64,000 bases of DNA from Candidatus Caenarcanales bacterium. GTDB lineage: Bacteria > Cyanobacteriota > Vampirovibrionia > LMEP-6097. Below are positions 1 to 9,936 of this stretch, piece by piece; position 1 is the first letter of the stretch; each line of letters begins with the position of its first letter. The notes beneath the pieces are model-generated. The model was not told the origin of the DNA, searched no databases, and worked only from the letters and a program-made list of their open reading frames with translations. The DNA is taken from contig JAKVAO010000003.1 in NCBI GenBank assembly GCA_022447685.1, positions 13,537 through 77,536 on the forward strand, read 5' to 3'. A program made the translations under genes and the position numbers.

Positions 1-1287
1 GCTAAGTCAGTAACTTATCAACCCGTCTATGATAGATCTACTCAGGTTTATAGTGTTGATTTATCTGCTAATTCTGAATGGCAGGGTACTTTAACTGGAC
101 TTGGGATTGAACCTTTCGTGAGAGAGCAGGACTCTGGAATTAGATCACGTGCTTTAATTTACTATATTAAACTCAAAGACTCTAATGCAGTTAATACTGA
201 TAAATTAATTCTCTACACTAGTAGCTATGCTGAAAGATGGACTAATGATTTCTTCAGAGCAAATGCTTTTGGTAATTTTACAGATCTCTTGAAGGACAAT
301 GCTAAGAGTCCTTCTATGCTTTACTACTTGGATAATTATTTGAATAATAAAGCTTATGCACAGGAAAACTACGCTAGAGAAGTTATGGAGTTACATGCTC
401 TAGGAGTTGATGGTGGTTATACCGAAGAAGATGTAAGAAGTGTTGCTGAAATGTTTACTGGACTTACTTTCGTTGCAGATAAAGTCTTCTATGATTCTGA
501 CGAGCATTTATTTAAGGACTTGGAAGTAAGTTTCCTTGATGAAGTTATTCCAGGTGGTACTAGCCAAGCAGATTTTATAAATCAAGTAGATACTTTCCTT
601 GAGAAATTAGCTGCTCATCCATCTACAGCTAAATTTATCTGTAAGAAATTAATTGAGTACTTTGTCGATGAAAACGTGCCAAGTGCATTGCAGCTTTCTT
701 GTCAGAATACTTTCCTTGCAAATGCTGAAGATGCTAATCAATTGAAGAAAGTGATGGAAGTGATTTTACTGGATGACGAGTTTGTCGATTATAGTCACTA
801 TCGTAATAAGATTGCAAACCCAATGTTCCAAGCAATTCAAGTGATGAGAGCTGGTTGGGATGATAACTTGGATCAAAGATATAATGGATCAACTAAGAAC
901 ACTGTATACAATCAAGCTGCAAGTCAGGAGTTTGTTCCAGGCTTTGCTGGACCACCAACAGGTTATAAAGAAATTAGTACTAGTTGGATGAATCAAGGTC
1001 AGCTAGTTAAAAGGATCGCCTATAACAAGAAAGTTTCCAAGGATTTTGCCTATAGAGAAGCTCATCTAACAGCTATTATTAATAAGTTCCAAGACAAAAC
1101 TAAAGAAGACTTTTTGAGATATGTTCTGGATATCTTTGTTGCAGATGCTTATACTGATGAAGAGTTTAATGCTTTGCTCGCTCTTTTCCCTGAGGATTTT
1201 GCATTTAATGTAGCTTATAATAATGTCCAAACCATGAAGCGTATTTTCTTTATTGCAGCAAGTATGCCTAGGTCTCAGCTGTTTTAA
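1..1287 (+). CDS. DUF1800 family protein (5' end outside window)
   Basis: The reading frame is open from base 1, so the gene begins upstream and only its last 428 residues are seen; the GTG at 118 is internal. The hallmark of DUF1800 proteins is present around 364-465: an ENYAREVMELHALGVDGG block followed by a YTEEDV segment and an MFTG segment. The preceding SPSMLYYLDN segment is also typical of the family. DUF1800 proteins are large, usually exported proteins of unknown biochemistry that often sit beside a DUF1501 gene; the partner would lie outside this window. No signal peptide can be judged because the start is missing. Family assignment is firm; function is unknown. Confidence 0.88.
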   Translation, partial: AKSVTYQPVYDRSTQVYSVDLSANSEWQGTLTGLGIEPFVREQDSGIRSRALIYYIKLKDSNAVNTDKLILYTSSYAERWTNDFFRANAFGNFTDLLKDNAKSPSMLYYLDNYLNNKAYAQENYAREVMELHALGVDGGYTEEDVRSVAEMFTGLTFVADKVFYDSDEHLFKDLEVSFLDEVIPGGTSQADFINQVDTFLEKLAAHPSTAKFICKKLIEYFVDENVPSALQLSCQNTFLANAEDANQLKKVMEVILLDDEFVDYSHYRNKIANPMFQAIQVMRAGWDDNLDQRYNGSTKNTVYNQAASQEFVPGFAGPPTGYKEISTSWMNQGQLVKRIAYNKKVSKDFAYREAHLTAIINKFQDKTKEDFLRYVLDIFVADAYTDEEFNALLALFPEDFAFNVAYNNVQTMKRIFFIAASMPRSQLF

Positions 1288-1383
1288 GTATGCGCTCTAT
1301 TAACTTTAATATGTAATTTCTATTTTTTGCCCTGCAATATTCTTATAAGCTTGGTTTAGACTTAAAATAGGATCGTTTTGTAT

Positions 1384-2676
1384 TTAGTTGAGAATTTTTC
1401 TTCCGTATGAATAAATTCCTGATTTGTGGTAATTTCTCTCTTCTTTGTTTTCCTTTATAATGTTTTGAATCTCAGTTTTGTTGAATGTCCCGACTACTTC
1501 TTTAGGGTCTGTATTACCTTCTTGAGTGATATATTTTTCAACATCTCCTGGATTAAATTCTTCGCCCTGTATCTCTTTTCTTGTCGCTTCAAAAAGAATA
1601 GTAATAATGTTCGTACTTTGTCTTCTAAGTAATCCATTATCTTTGGCTAAGTCTCCAAGATTATCTTTGATTTTGTTTGCTTGATCTTGGTTTATTATTC
1701 CTTTCCCTTCAAGTATCTCTACATTTTGCTTGAGGCTTCTTATTTGTCCAATTTTCTCGAAGTTTAGCTCAATTCCATAATCATTGAAGCTTTTTGCTTT
1801 TACATAAAAATTAGATGCTTGATTTTCATTAATTAAACCGTCTTCCATTAATTGCCTTACTTGAAGATTAAGAGAGAGAATTCCTTTTCTAAGCTCTGGA
1901 CTAACTGTTGATAAGTCTATTCCATTATCATTCATAGTCTCTATATAGTTAGCTGTTTCTTCACTTAATTCTATATCTCCGTTTTTACCTTCAGAAAATA
2001 TAGCTGTAAGTTCTTTTATACTTTCTGGTGATAAGTTAACTAGTGTATTTTGAAGATTTTGAATTGACTGTCTGCTAGTTTCTTGTATTTGACTTCTTTC
2101 AGCGAAAAGTGCATTACGCTCATCTGAGTCTCTTTCCGTTTTTCTATTAATTTCAGCTGCACTTAATGTTGGAATATATTCTGGGATATTTACAGTCTTA
2201 GTGTCTGAACTATCATTAAGTATAACAGTATTGATGAATGCGAGCGTAGGAATTACTAATGCCTGGATTTTATCCCGGTCTTCTTGACTTGTTTGTTCAG
2301 GTGAAAGACCCATAAGTCCCATAATTAGGCTTGATTGATATTCTGTTCCCAATTGCATAAGGCCAATTAATACTTTATCGGTAAAAATATTTTCATCCAA
2401 GCTTATTCCTGCTTCTTGAAAGCTTCGTCTTAATGTTGCAACAGCTTGGTTTTGTAAAGTTTCAGGATCTTGCTGGGTTACTATACCATCTGTTGGAAGT
2501 ATATCCTTTGGATCAACTATATCTGTGTGTAAAGCAGGATTAAGTCCAGTTTTCTCACCAGTACTTTGAACTATTTTTCCTCGATTTTCATTTACTTGTG
2601 TTGTTTTCTGAATTTCAGATTTCTTTCCACCATCAAAAGAATTAATAATACTCATAACGAGTATTAACGTTACCAT
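1384..2676 (-). CDS. Hypothetical protein, helical and Q/N/E-rich
   Basis: A 430-residue protein that I do not recognise. The first seven residues are hydrophobic (MVTLILV) and a second ATG at 2655 gives an alternative start of MSIINSF; neither has a clear Shine-Dalgarno sequence. The body is charged and predicted helical, rich in Asn, Gln, Glu and Lys. Two short segments look like a diverged internal repeat (one with LINENQASNFYVKAK, the other with IINQDQANKIKDN). There are no cysteines arranged as metal sites and no convincing membrane spans beyond the N-terminus. It is convergent with the DUF1800 gene and shares no operon partner. Its composition resembles the hypothetical proteins at 24993 and 62535. 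Confidence 0.7.
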   Translation of the reverse strand: MVTLILVMSIINSFDGGKKSEIQKTTQVNENRGKIVQSTGEKTGLNPALHTDIVDPKDILPTDGIVTQQDPETLQNQAVATLRRSFQEAGISLDENIFTDKVLIGLMQLGTEYQSSLIMGLMGLSPEQTSQEDRDKIQALVIPTLAFINTVILNDSSDTKTVNIPEYIPTLSAAEINRKTERDSDERNALFAERSQIQETSRQSIQNLQNTLVNLSPESIKELTAIFSEGKNGDIELSEETANYIETMNDNGIDLSTVSPELRKGILSLNLQVRQLMEDGLINENQASNFYVKAKSFNDYGIELNFEKIGQIRSLKQNVEILEGKGIINQDQANKIKDNLGDLAKDNGLLRRQSTNIITILFEATRKEIQGEEFNPGDVEKYITQEGNTDPKEVVGTFNKTEIQNIIKENKEERNYHKSGIYSYGRKILN

Positions 2677-2749
2677 TAGGTAGTACTTTGTATTATTTTG
2701 ATTATATTTTTTTATATTGTTTGTTTAAGTTGAAAGATAATTTTGATCA

Positions 2750-4072
2750 TTATGCTTTAATCTTCCCCAAACACAGATACAAAGTCAAACCTCTAACTAT
2801 CATAAATATAACCATAGACAACCAAAGACCATGGTTATCTATATACTTAGGAAGAGTTAGCATAGCAAGAGCATAAACCCCAAAAGAAATTATCATCATA
2901 TTTCTCATAGACTTAGTTTCAGTAGCACCCAAGAAAATTCCATCTAACTGAAAACACCATATACTAACGAGTGGCATTAGAATCATCCAAGGTAGATACT
3001 GAAAAGCGATTGCTTTAATTTCTTCTAAGTTTGTAAGTAGTGAGATTATATTTTTGCCGAAGCAAAAGTAAGTCAAAGAGAAAAGCAGCGCAAAACAAAT
3101 AGCAAAAACAGTAGTTACTTTTATTGATTTTTTGAAAGCTTTTTCTGATTTTTGTCCGTGTGCTTCACCAACTAAAGCTTCTGCTGCATTAGAAAATCCA
3201 TCTAGAGCATAGCTCAAAAACCAAAATAGATTCAATAGTACTGTATTGCTTGCTAGGATTGATTCTCCTTGTTTAGCTCCTTTAGCAGTAAACCAGGAAA
3301 AGGCTATAAAGATTAATACTGTTCTGATGAAAATATCATTGTTTAATGAAAATGTTTTTTTGAGTTTAGAGAATTCAAGTATTAGTTTCTGGGTTTCTCT
3401 GCTGACAAGATCTTTGAGCTTGGTTTTGATAAGACTTAGGCTTACTATTAGACCTATTATGCAAAAACTAATCTGTGAAACTATGGCAGCATAAGCTACT
3501 CCGTAGATATTCATTTTTAAAGCTATTACCAAATACAAAGCCAAGGCTATATTCAATAGATTCATTCCTACCCTTAGGAAAAGTGCTGTTTGTGGTTTCT
3601 GTGAACCATAGAGCCAGCCGAGAATCACATAGTTGCAGAATACTGCTGGTGCTGCCCAGATTCGGATTTTGAAATATTTAATTGCAAGTTTCTCTAGTTC
3701 TGGCTTCGAGTCTAAAAAGAAAAAAGTAATATCACTGATAATATCTTTCAGGAGAATTATTATTAGACCAAGAAATGCAGCAATGATGAGATTGCGAATT
3801 AATATATGAATTCTTTCTTCATCTTGTTTTGCACCGTAGGCTTGGGCGGTAAGACCCGTGGTTACTTTTCTAAGAAAAGAAAAGCCCCAGTATATGAACT
3901 GTAAGGCAACAACGCCGAGTGCTACAGCAGCTATAAAGTCTTTACTCTCTAAATGTCCTAGAACCGCAATGTTGGTAGCACCAATCATAGGAATGGATAC
4001 ATTCGCTAAAATTATAGGCCAAGATAAATTCCATACTTTTAGATAATTGATTGAGTTTGTTTTTTCTTGCAC
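2750..4072 (-). CDS. MATE family efflux transporter, DinF-like
   Basis: A 440-residue polytopic membrane protein with about 12 hydrophobic segments, the normal size for a MATE cation antiporter. The N-terminal part has the DinF-type pattern: a TNIAVLGHL segment in helix 2 and a YWGFSFLRKVTTGLTAQAYG segment near residues 62-81. A second GEAHGQKSEKAF segment near residue 300 marks the start of the second half, as expected for the duplicated fold. The family exports cationic drugs or metabolites using Na+ or H+ gradients; the substrate cannot be told from sequence. The start is GTG at 4072. It faces the divergent gene at 4140 across about 67 bases. Confidence 0.9.
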   Translation of the reverse strand: MQEKTNSINYLKVWNLSWPIILANVSIPMIGATNIAVLGHLESKDFIAAVALGVVALQFIYWGFSFLRKVTTGLTAQAYGAKQDEERIHILIRNLIIAAFLGLIIILLKDIISDITFFFLDSKPELEKLAIKYFKIRIWAAPAVFCNYVILGWLYGSQKPQTALFLRVGMNLLNIALALYLVIALKMNIYGVAYAAIVSQISFCIIGLIVSLSLIKTKLKDLVSRETQKLILEFSKLKKTFSLNNDIFIRTVLIFIAFSWFTAKGAKQGESILASNTVLLNLFWFLSYALDGFSNAAEALVGEAHGQKSEKAFKKSIKVTTVFAICFALLFSLTYFCFGKNIISLLTNLEEIKAIAFQYLPWMILMPLVSIWCFQLDGIFLGATETKSMRNMMIISFGVYALAMLTLPKYIDNHGLWLSMVIFMIVRGLTLYLCLGKIKA

Positions 4073-4139
4073 TGATTTCTAAGCTTCAATATTAATAGAA
4101 TTCTCTTCTAATCTTCAAGAATAAGTTTATAAATAGATT

Positions 4140-5354
4140 ATGCTAAACTCAGCATTTATGCTCAAATCTAAAGCTATGGCTGATATTGACCCACGAATTT
4201 CTCAAGCAGAGAAATCATTAGAAGAAACTTGGAGAAATTTTGAAGAGATTAAACATTATAATCAGATCAAAGTCTTAAAAGCTTTCCAGAAAGCAGGTAT
4301 CCAGAACTCTCACTATTCGTGGGTGACAGGTTATGGTTATGATGATTTAGGTAAAGATAAACTTGATGAGCTTTACGCTCATTATTTCAACACTGAAGCT
4401 GCAATTGTCAGGTTACAGTTGGTTTCAGGAACCCATGCTATCAGCTGTGCGGTTTTGGGTAATCTGAATGCGGGTGATGAATTGGTTGCGGTTACAGGTA
4501 AGCCCTACGATACTTTACAGAGTGTTTTTAAGAAATTTGTAGGTAAATATAATATTGGTTTCAAAGAAGGTGAAGAGGAGCTGAGTTCTAACACCAAACT
4601 TGCATTTTTACAAAGATCTAGAGGCTATGAGTGGCGTGATAGCTATGGCTTAGATTATTTAAAACGTAAAATTAATCTAGTTCGTGAAAAATCTCCCAAT
4701 GCTGTGATTTTTGTTGATAATTGCTACGGCGAATTTACTCAAATAGAAGAACCCACAGATATTGGTGCTGATATTATTGCTGGATCTTTGATCAAGAACC
4801 CTGGCGCAGGTATTGTTGCTGCTGGAGCTTATATTGCAGGCAAGAAAGAATATGTTGAAAATGCAGCAGAAGTGCTTACTGCTCCTGGTATCGGTACTCA
4901 TGGTGGTTGTAGCTTTGATCAAAACCGTTTGATGATGCAAGGCTTTTTCTTGGCACCCAATATAGTCTATGAAGCACTTCGAGGTATGAGCCTAGCTTCA
5001 AGACTTTTTCAGGATTTAGGTCTTGAAACTATACCAGCAGCAGATGCTGAAAGAAATGATATTATTCAAGCAATTAAATTTAATTCAAGGGAAAGACTCA
5101 TAAAATTCTGTGAGTTGGTTCAGAAAAATAGTCCGGTAAATTCGATGTTTAGTCCTGTTCCTGATGCTATTTCTGGCTATGATGATGAAATAATTATGGC
5201 TGCAGGTGCTTTTGTTGAAGGTTCTAGTATTGAGCTTTCTGCTGATGGACCTCTGCGTGAACCTTATATCGCTTATTTGCAGGGTGGGCTTTCGTATTCA
5301 CATACAAGATATGTTCTCTCAGAGATTATAAAAGCTATATCTTCGAATAGCTAA
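4140..5354 (+). CDS. PLP-dependent methionine gamma-lyase family protein (YnbB/aluminium-resistance type)
   Basis: A 404-residue fold-type I PLP enzyme of the Cys/Met-metabolism group often annotated as aluminium resistance protein. The segment with TGYGYDDLG (residues 61-69) and the following LVSGTHAISCAVLG block bind the cofactor. The Schiff-base lysine is most likely K219 in AGSLIKNPGAG, preceded by FVDNCYGEF which carries the PLP-pyridine aspartate. Substrate is unknown; family members are assigned sulfur-amino-acid lyase activity by homology. A TATAAA box at 4128-4133 ends six bases before the first ATG and no Shine-Dalgarno is visible. The message may therefore be leaderless, or translation may start at the later ATGs at 4158 or 4176. 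Confidence 0.88.
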   Translation: MLNSAFMLKSKAMADIDPRISQAEKSLEETWRNFEEIKHYNQIKVLKAFQKAGIQNSHYSWVTGYGYDDLGKDKLDELYAHYFNTEAAIVRLQLVSGTHAISCAVLGNLNAGDELVAVTGKPYDTLQSVFKKFVGKYNIGFKEGEEELSSNTKLAFLQRSRGYEWRDSYGLDYLKRKINLVREKSPNAVIFVDNCYGEFTQIEEPTDIGADIIAGSLIKNPGAGIVAAGAYIAGKKEYVENAAEVLTAPGIGTHGGCSFDQNRLMMQGFFLAPNIVYEALRGMSLASRLFQDLGLETIPAADAERNDIIQAIKFNSRERLIKFCELVQKNSPVNSMFSPVPDAISGYDDEIIMAAGAFVEGSSIELSADGPLREPYIAYLQGGLSYSHTRYVLSEIIKAISSNS

Positions 5355-5416
5355 ATTACGTTGATGAGACAATTTTTTTGATGAATCACTAATAATGTGA
5401 GAAAATGTAATTTGCT

Positions 5417-6136
5417 TTGATTATTTCCAAGAACTTATGTAAATCCTTCTATGAAGCTGAAAATAAAGAGCATGTTATCTTCAGAGGGCTCGATGTTGAA
5501 ATTGCGAAACATGAATTTGTGATTATATTTGGAGCAAGTGGTTCTGGGAAATCTACTTTTTTAAATTTGGTTAGTGGTATTGATGATATCGATTCGGGTG
5601 ATTTGATTATCTCTGATATTAATTTGACTAAGATTAGTGATGAGGAGAAGACTTTATTTAGAAGAAAGAATGTTGGTTTTATTTTTCAAAACTTTAATTT
5701 AATTCCGACTCTTACTGTTGAAGAAAATATACTTTTACCTTTGGAGTTGAATGGTATGTATGAGAAGGAATACATTGATTTTGCTTTAGGGATGTTGAAA
5801 ACTGTAGGGCTTATAAATAAGCGTAATAGTTTTCCTGAGAAATTATCAGGTGGAGAGCAGCAGAGAGTAGCTTTAGTAAGAGCACTTGCTCATAAACCTG
5901 CCATTGTTCTTGCTGATGAACCAACTGGAAACCTAGATGCAGAAACTGCTGATGTGGTAATGAATCTCTTACAGACTCTTAGAGAAGAGTATTCACCTAC
6001 CACTATAATTGTTAGTCACAATAGAGAGCTTGCAAAGTACGCTGATAAAGTCTTGTGTTTGAAGAATAAGAACTTTATTGTTGAAGAAAGTGGCGACACG
6101 AAAGAAGGACAAGATGCTTCCAATATCTCTCTTTAA
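5417..6136 (+). CDS. ABC transporter ATP-binding protein, AttE/LolD-like
   Basis: A 239-residue ABC ATPase of the MacB/LolD group. Walker A is GASGSGKST (39-47), the signature is LSGGEQQ (144-150) and Walker B with the catalytic Glu is IVLADEPT (164-171), followed by the GNLD D-loop typical of this group. An upstream stop in frame leaves TTG at 5417 as the most complete start. Its end overlaps the permease start by 23 bases. With the fused permease and the AttH-like protein it forms an AttEFGH-type operon, in which the ATPase drives permeases that move or act on a lipid-like or envelope substrate rather than import a solute. Confidence 0.92.
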   Translation: MIISKNLCKSFYEAENKEHVIFRGLDVEIAKHEFVIIFGASGSGKSTFLNLVSGIDDIDSGDLIISDINLTKISDEEKTLFRRKNVGFIFQNFNLIPTLTVEENILLPLELNGMYEKEYIDFALGMLKTVGLINKRNSFPEKLSGGEQQRVALVRALAHKPAIVLADEPTGNLDAETADVVMNLLQTLREEYSPTTIIVSHNRELAKYADKVLCLKNKNFIVEESGDTKEGQDASNISL

Positions 6137-8708
6137 GTCTAGTACTAATTTTATAAGTAAAAATATTTGGCAGTTTGTTTCTGTAATATTAGGAATAGTG
6201 CTTTCTGTAGCTATTATTACTGCAACTGATGTTGCAATACACTCGGCGAAGAAATCTTTCCAGCTTTCAACAGAGTTGATTAATGGTAAGGCTAGTCATC
6301 ATTTGATTAGTAATTCTCATAAAATTCCAGAAAGTGTTTTGAAAGAACTATACGCAGATGAGCAGATTACTGTAACTCCTATTATTGAAGATTACTTATC
6401 TAAAGATGGTGAACTTCTTAAAATTATTGGCTTTGATCCTTTTTCCGATTATGAATTCAGGACTATTACTAGTGATCTGAATATCAAGAAATTTGATATT
6501 TCTCCATTTATTAATAACCTAGAAGCTTTTCTCTGCTCTAAATATACCGCGCAGAAACTCAAGATACAATCTGGAGATATATTAGAGATTCCTACTAGTA
6601 GAGGTCTATATCCACTCAAGCTATATGGCTTAATTAATAATAAGGATGAAGAACTTTATTCAAGTTTGGATAATTTCTTGTTTATGGATATATCCACTGC
6701 TCAAGAGCTTTTGCAGATGGATTCCTATATTAGCCGGATAGACTTAATAGTTCCAGACCAATATATAACTAAGTTACAAGAGAATCTAGTAAAGCTAGAT
6801 AAAAGCTTAATACTTATCAGTTCTTCTGACAGAAATGAATCTAAAGAGTCTATGACTAAGTCTTTTAATACCAATTTAAGTGCTCTTAGTTTACTAGCGA
6901 CTCTTGTTGGTGTTTTTCTGATTTACAATACTATGAGCTTTTCTATACTACAGCGAAGAAAGATTTTAGCGATATTTAGATCTGTGGGAGTGAAGAAACA
7001 TGAAATTTTCACTTTGGTGCTTACTGAATCTGTGATTCTAGCTGTTTTGGGAACCGCTCTTGGGCTTGTTTTAGGACTGAGTACAGCCAAAATTATTCTT
7101 GATTTAATTACTAGAACTATTAATGACTTATATTTTGTAATTCAAGTAAATCAAATCAATTTAAACTACTATGAGTTATTGAAACCTGCATTTATTGGCG
7201 TTTTCATATCTATTTTATCTGCACTGCTTCCTGCATATGAAGCAAGTAATATTCCTGTTGCAAATGCAATTAAAGATATCGATATAGAGGAGAAAACTAA
7301 GAACTTTATTCCTCAACTCAACTTAGTAGCCTTAGTTTGTATCTTACTTGCGTTTGTAATATTTGCTTTGTTTGAGAAGAGTATTGCTCTTTGCTTCTTT
7401 GGACTTTTTATTATGGTCTTTGGCTGTGCGCTTTTTATCCCATGCCTAGTATTTAATTCAGATATTTTCCTTAAGCTTATTTTCAAGAAATTTTTTGGGA
7501 TTTCATCGATGATTTCAATCAGAAGTCTTCAGAAGAATCTTAGCCGCAATGCTATTGCTATTGCTGCTTTGAGTGTTTCCTTATCATTATATTTATCCTT
7601 GGATATAGCCATAAGTAGTTTTAGATCTACTGTTGAAGATTGGCTTAACTATTCTTTATTTGCTGATGTTTACATTTCAGCTCCTAAACTTGTTGCCAAT
7701 AAAAACAATCAGAGCCTAGATAAATCTATAGTAACTTTCAGTAAAGGACTTAAAGATATTGGACAAAGTGCTATCAGTGAGTACCATTTAAGAGATATTA
7801 GAACTAGTTCGACTGAGGAAACAGTTAGGCTTGCTAGTATAAATTCACTTACGAAAGTGAAAGAGTCTTTCCGTTTCAAAAGTTTTCCAGAGGGTATTTC
7901 TAAAGATGATTTTATAAAATCAGTTTGGACTAAATTTGACTCTAAGCAAGGATTACTAGCTTCTGCGCCTTATGCTTATAAACATAAAATTAAAGTTGGA
8001 GATAAGGTTGAACTCTATACAAGTTCGGGTATAGAATCATTTGAAATACTTGCGATTTTCAATGATTATAGTTCAGATCAAGGGCTATTAATCATGCACC
8101 AGGATTGGTACCGTGACTTATGGCAGGACTATGAAGTTAGCTCTATTGGTATTTTCCTAAACGATGATAATAAAGCTAAATTTAAAGATCAAGATTTTAT
8201 AAGTAACTTCAAATCCATAGCGCTTGAGAAGAGTATAGCTGCAGACAAATTTGAAATTCGCTCTAATCAGCAACTGAAAGATGAATCTATGGTGATTTTT
8301 GATAGGACTTTTAGAATTACTTCAGTACTCAAAATCATTGCTATAATTGTTGCTGCATTTGGTATTTTCAATGCTTTGCAAGCTCTTCTCATAGAAAGAA
8401 AAAAAGAATTTGCTTTGTTGAAAGCTATGGGTTTAAGTAATTTTGGAATATTCCAATCCAATAGTCTTCAAGCTATTAGTATGGGACTATTGTCATGGCT
8501 CTACTCTATACCTATAGGTATACTTTCTGCATGGGTAATGATTGATGTTATTAACCATAGATCTTTTGGTTGGGATATACACTTCGGTCTCAACATAAAT
8601 AATTTTCTTTTTGCATTATTGGTATCACTAGGCTGTGCTTTCCTTGCCTCGCTTTATCCTAGTTATCAACTCAAAAAAATATCAGCTGGAATTTTACTAA
8701 AGGACTAA
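6114..8708 (+). CDS. FtsX-type ABC permease with two fused permease domains (AttF-AttG-like)
   Basis: An 864-residue permease. The start at the ATG at 6114 follows GAAGGACA, a usable Shine-Dalgarno sequence, and gives MLPISLF; a longer frame from 6078 begins with an unlikely codon. The layout is one N-terminal helix (about 15-35), a periplasmic domain, three helices around 255-380 with the FtsX-type YNTMSFSILQRRK element, further helices around 400-455, a second periplasmic domain, and three final helices with an analogous FNALQALLIERKKEFALLKA element. This is the 8-10 helix double-FtsX architecture of YbbP or of fused AttF and AttG. It lies between its ATPase and the AttH-like gene, with one base before the latter. 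Confidence 0.88.
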   Translation: MLPISLFKSSTNFISKNIWQFVSVILGIVLSVAIITATDVAIHSAKKSFQLSTELINGKASHHLISNSHKIPESVLKELYADEQITVTPIIEDYLSKDGELLKIIGFDPFSDYEFRTITSDLNIKKFDISPFINNLEAFLCSKYTAQKLKIQSGDILEIPTSRGLYPLKLYGLINNKDEELYSSLDNFLFMDISTAQELLQMDSYISRIDLIVPDQYITKLQENLVKLDKSLILISSSDRNESKESMTKSFNTNLSALSLLATLVGVFLIYNTMSFSILQRRKILAIFRSVGVKKHEIFTLVLTESVILAVLGTALGLVLGLSTAKIILDLITRTINDLYFVIQVNQINLNYYELLKPAFIGVFISILSALLPAYEASNIPVANAIKDIDIEEKTKNFIPQLNLVALVCILLAFVIFALFEKSIALCFFGLFIMVFGCALFIPCLVFNSDIFLKLIFKKFFGISSMISIRSLQKNLSRNAIAIAALSVSLSLYLSLDIAISSFRSTVEDWLNYSLFADVYISAPKLVANKNNQSLDKSIVTFSKGLKDIGQSAISEYHLRDIRTSSTEETVRLASINSLTKVKESFRFKSFPEGISKDDFIKSVWTKFDSKQGLLASAPYAYKHKIKVGDKVELYTSSGIESFEILAIFNDYSSDQGLLIMHQDWYRDLWQDYEVSSIGIFLNDDNKAKFKDQDFISNFKSIALEKSIAADKFEIRSNQQLKDESMVIFDRTFRITSVLKIIAIIVAAFGIFNALQALLIERKKEFALLKAMGLSNFGIFQSNSLQAISMGLLSWLYSIPIGILSAWVMIDVINHRSFGWDIHFGLNINNFLFALLVSLGCAFLASLYPSYQLKKISAGILLKD

Positions 8709-8709
8709 T

Positions 8710-9888
8710 ATGATTAAGAACAAAAATAATCTAATACTTTTACTGCTTTTAGTTCTTTTCGCTATTGGAGCTTTCTTTTTCTTAGCTAATAAAAAATCAT
8801 CTAATGATAGAGCTTTCAACTTGAAGAAGCCAAGTAAATTGATGAAGGCGGATAAAGAAAAAGACAAAAAATTCGAGAAAGCTATAGATCCTAGAGAATT
8901 TACTTTCCCTCATGATCATGGTCCCCATAAGGCTTTTAAAACTGAGTGGTGGTATTACACTGGTAATTTGGAGGATGAAGACTCGAATGAATTTGGTTAT
9001 CAGATTACGATATTTCGTAATGGTTTGGAGCCAGAGAAGGATAGCCCTAAGCCTAAGAATAATAAGTGGCAGAGTAAACAAGTTTATATGGCTCATTTCG
9101 CTATTTCTGATATTCATAATAAAAAGTTTTATTCATTTGAGAAATATTCTCGTGACTCAGTTGCTCTTGCTGGAGCTAAGGCTGAACCTCATCAAGTTTG
9201 GCTTAAGAATTGGTCTATTAAATCTTTTGATAATAAAGAGGGAGAGACTTTCCCTGTTCTGATTACAGCTAAGGAAAAAGATATTGAGCTACAACTTGAG
9301 TTAGACCCTGTTAAGCCAATTACGCTTCAAGGACTAAATGGTTTAAGCCAAAAAACACAAGGCTTGGGTAATGCTTCTTACTATTATTCAATTTCCAAAC
9401 TTGCAAGTGTTGGGAACATAAAAATAAAAGACAAAACCTACAAAGTTAAGGGCTATAGCTGGCTTGATCGAGAATGGAGTACTAGTTCTCTTGGTGATAA
9501 TCTTGTTGGTTGGGATTGGTTTGCTTTGCAACTGTCGAATGATATCGAGATTATGTACTATAGGCTGAGAGATGGTGAAGGTGGCAGTGATCCACATAGT
9601 TCTGGGGTGATCATAGATTCTGAAGGGCAAAGCCATTCATTCTCATATAAAGATATAAAACTCAAAGAAAAAGGTTATTTCCACAGCTCATACAGCGATG
9701 CCAAATATCCAATTAATTGGTCTATGGAAATACCTAAAATAGATCTGAATATTAATATAAAGAGTAATTTAAAAGATCAAGAGCACAGAAATCAATACCC
9801 TTATTATGAAGGTTCAGTCAGCATCAACGGTAAGTTTGCCGATAAGAAGATTGCTGGTAAGGGTTATATGGAACTGGTGGGTTACTAA
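8710..9888 (+). CDS. AttH-like lipocalin / carotenoid 1,2-hydratase-fold protein
   Basis: A 392-residue protein with an N-terminal hydrophobic anchor (residues about 7-26) followed by a soluble domain. The soluble domain begins with FPHDHGPH and the diagnostic EWWYYTGNL block and later has SWLDREWSTSSL and GWDWFALQLSN. These match the lipocalin-like CrtC/AttH family. Enzymatic carotenoid hydratase activity is not implied; in AttEFGH operons this component is an extracytoplasmic protein working with the ABC transporter. The ATG lies one base after the permease stop, so the two are translationally coupled. Membership is firm and the substrate unknown. Confidence 0.88.
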   Translation: MIKNKNNLILLLLLVLFAIGAFFFLANKKSSNDRAFNLKKPSKLMKADKEKDKKFEKAIDPREFTFPHDHGPHKAFKTEWWYYTGNLEDEDSNEFGYQITIFRNGLEPEKDSPKPKNNKWQSKQVYMAHFAISDIHNKKFYSFEKYSRDSVALAGAKAEPHQVWLKNWSIKSFDNKEGETFPVLITAKEKDIELQLELDPVKPITLQGLNGLSQKTQGLGNASYYYSISKLASVGNIKIKDKTYKVKGYSWLDREWSTSSLGDNLVGWDWFALQLSNDIEIMYYRLRDGEGGSDPHSSGVIIDSEGQSHSFSYKDIKLKEKGYFHSSYSDAKYPINWSMEIPKIDLNINIKSNLKDQEHRNQYPYYEGSVSINGKFADKKIAGKGYMELVGY

Positions 9889-9924
9889 AGTTTTAAATTA
9901 TTACTGTATATTTGAGTTTTTTTA

Positions 9925-9930
9925 TATAAT
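9925..9930 (+). promoter_or_regulatory. Candidate -10 box for a leaderless acpS message
   Basis: A perfect TATAAT ends six bases before the acpS ATG and there is no Shine-Dalgarno sequence between them, so transcription would begin at or next to the A of the start codon. No convincing -35 hexamer is visible. The same arrangement recurs before several other genes in this window, which raises confidence above that for one box in AT-rich DNA. Confidence 0.5.
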
Positions 9931-9936
9931 ATAGGC

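Noticed and set aside
8912..9262. 116-residue frame inside the AttH-like gene
   Set aside because: A shadow frame in another register with abnormal composition and no ribosome-binding site.
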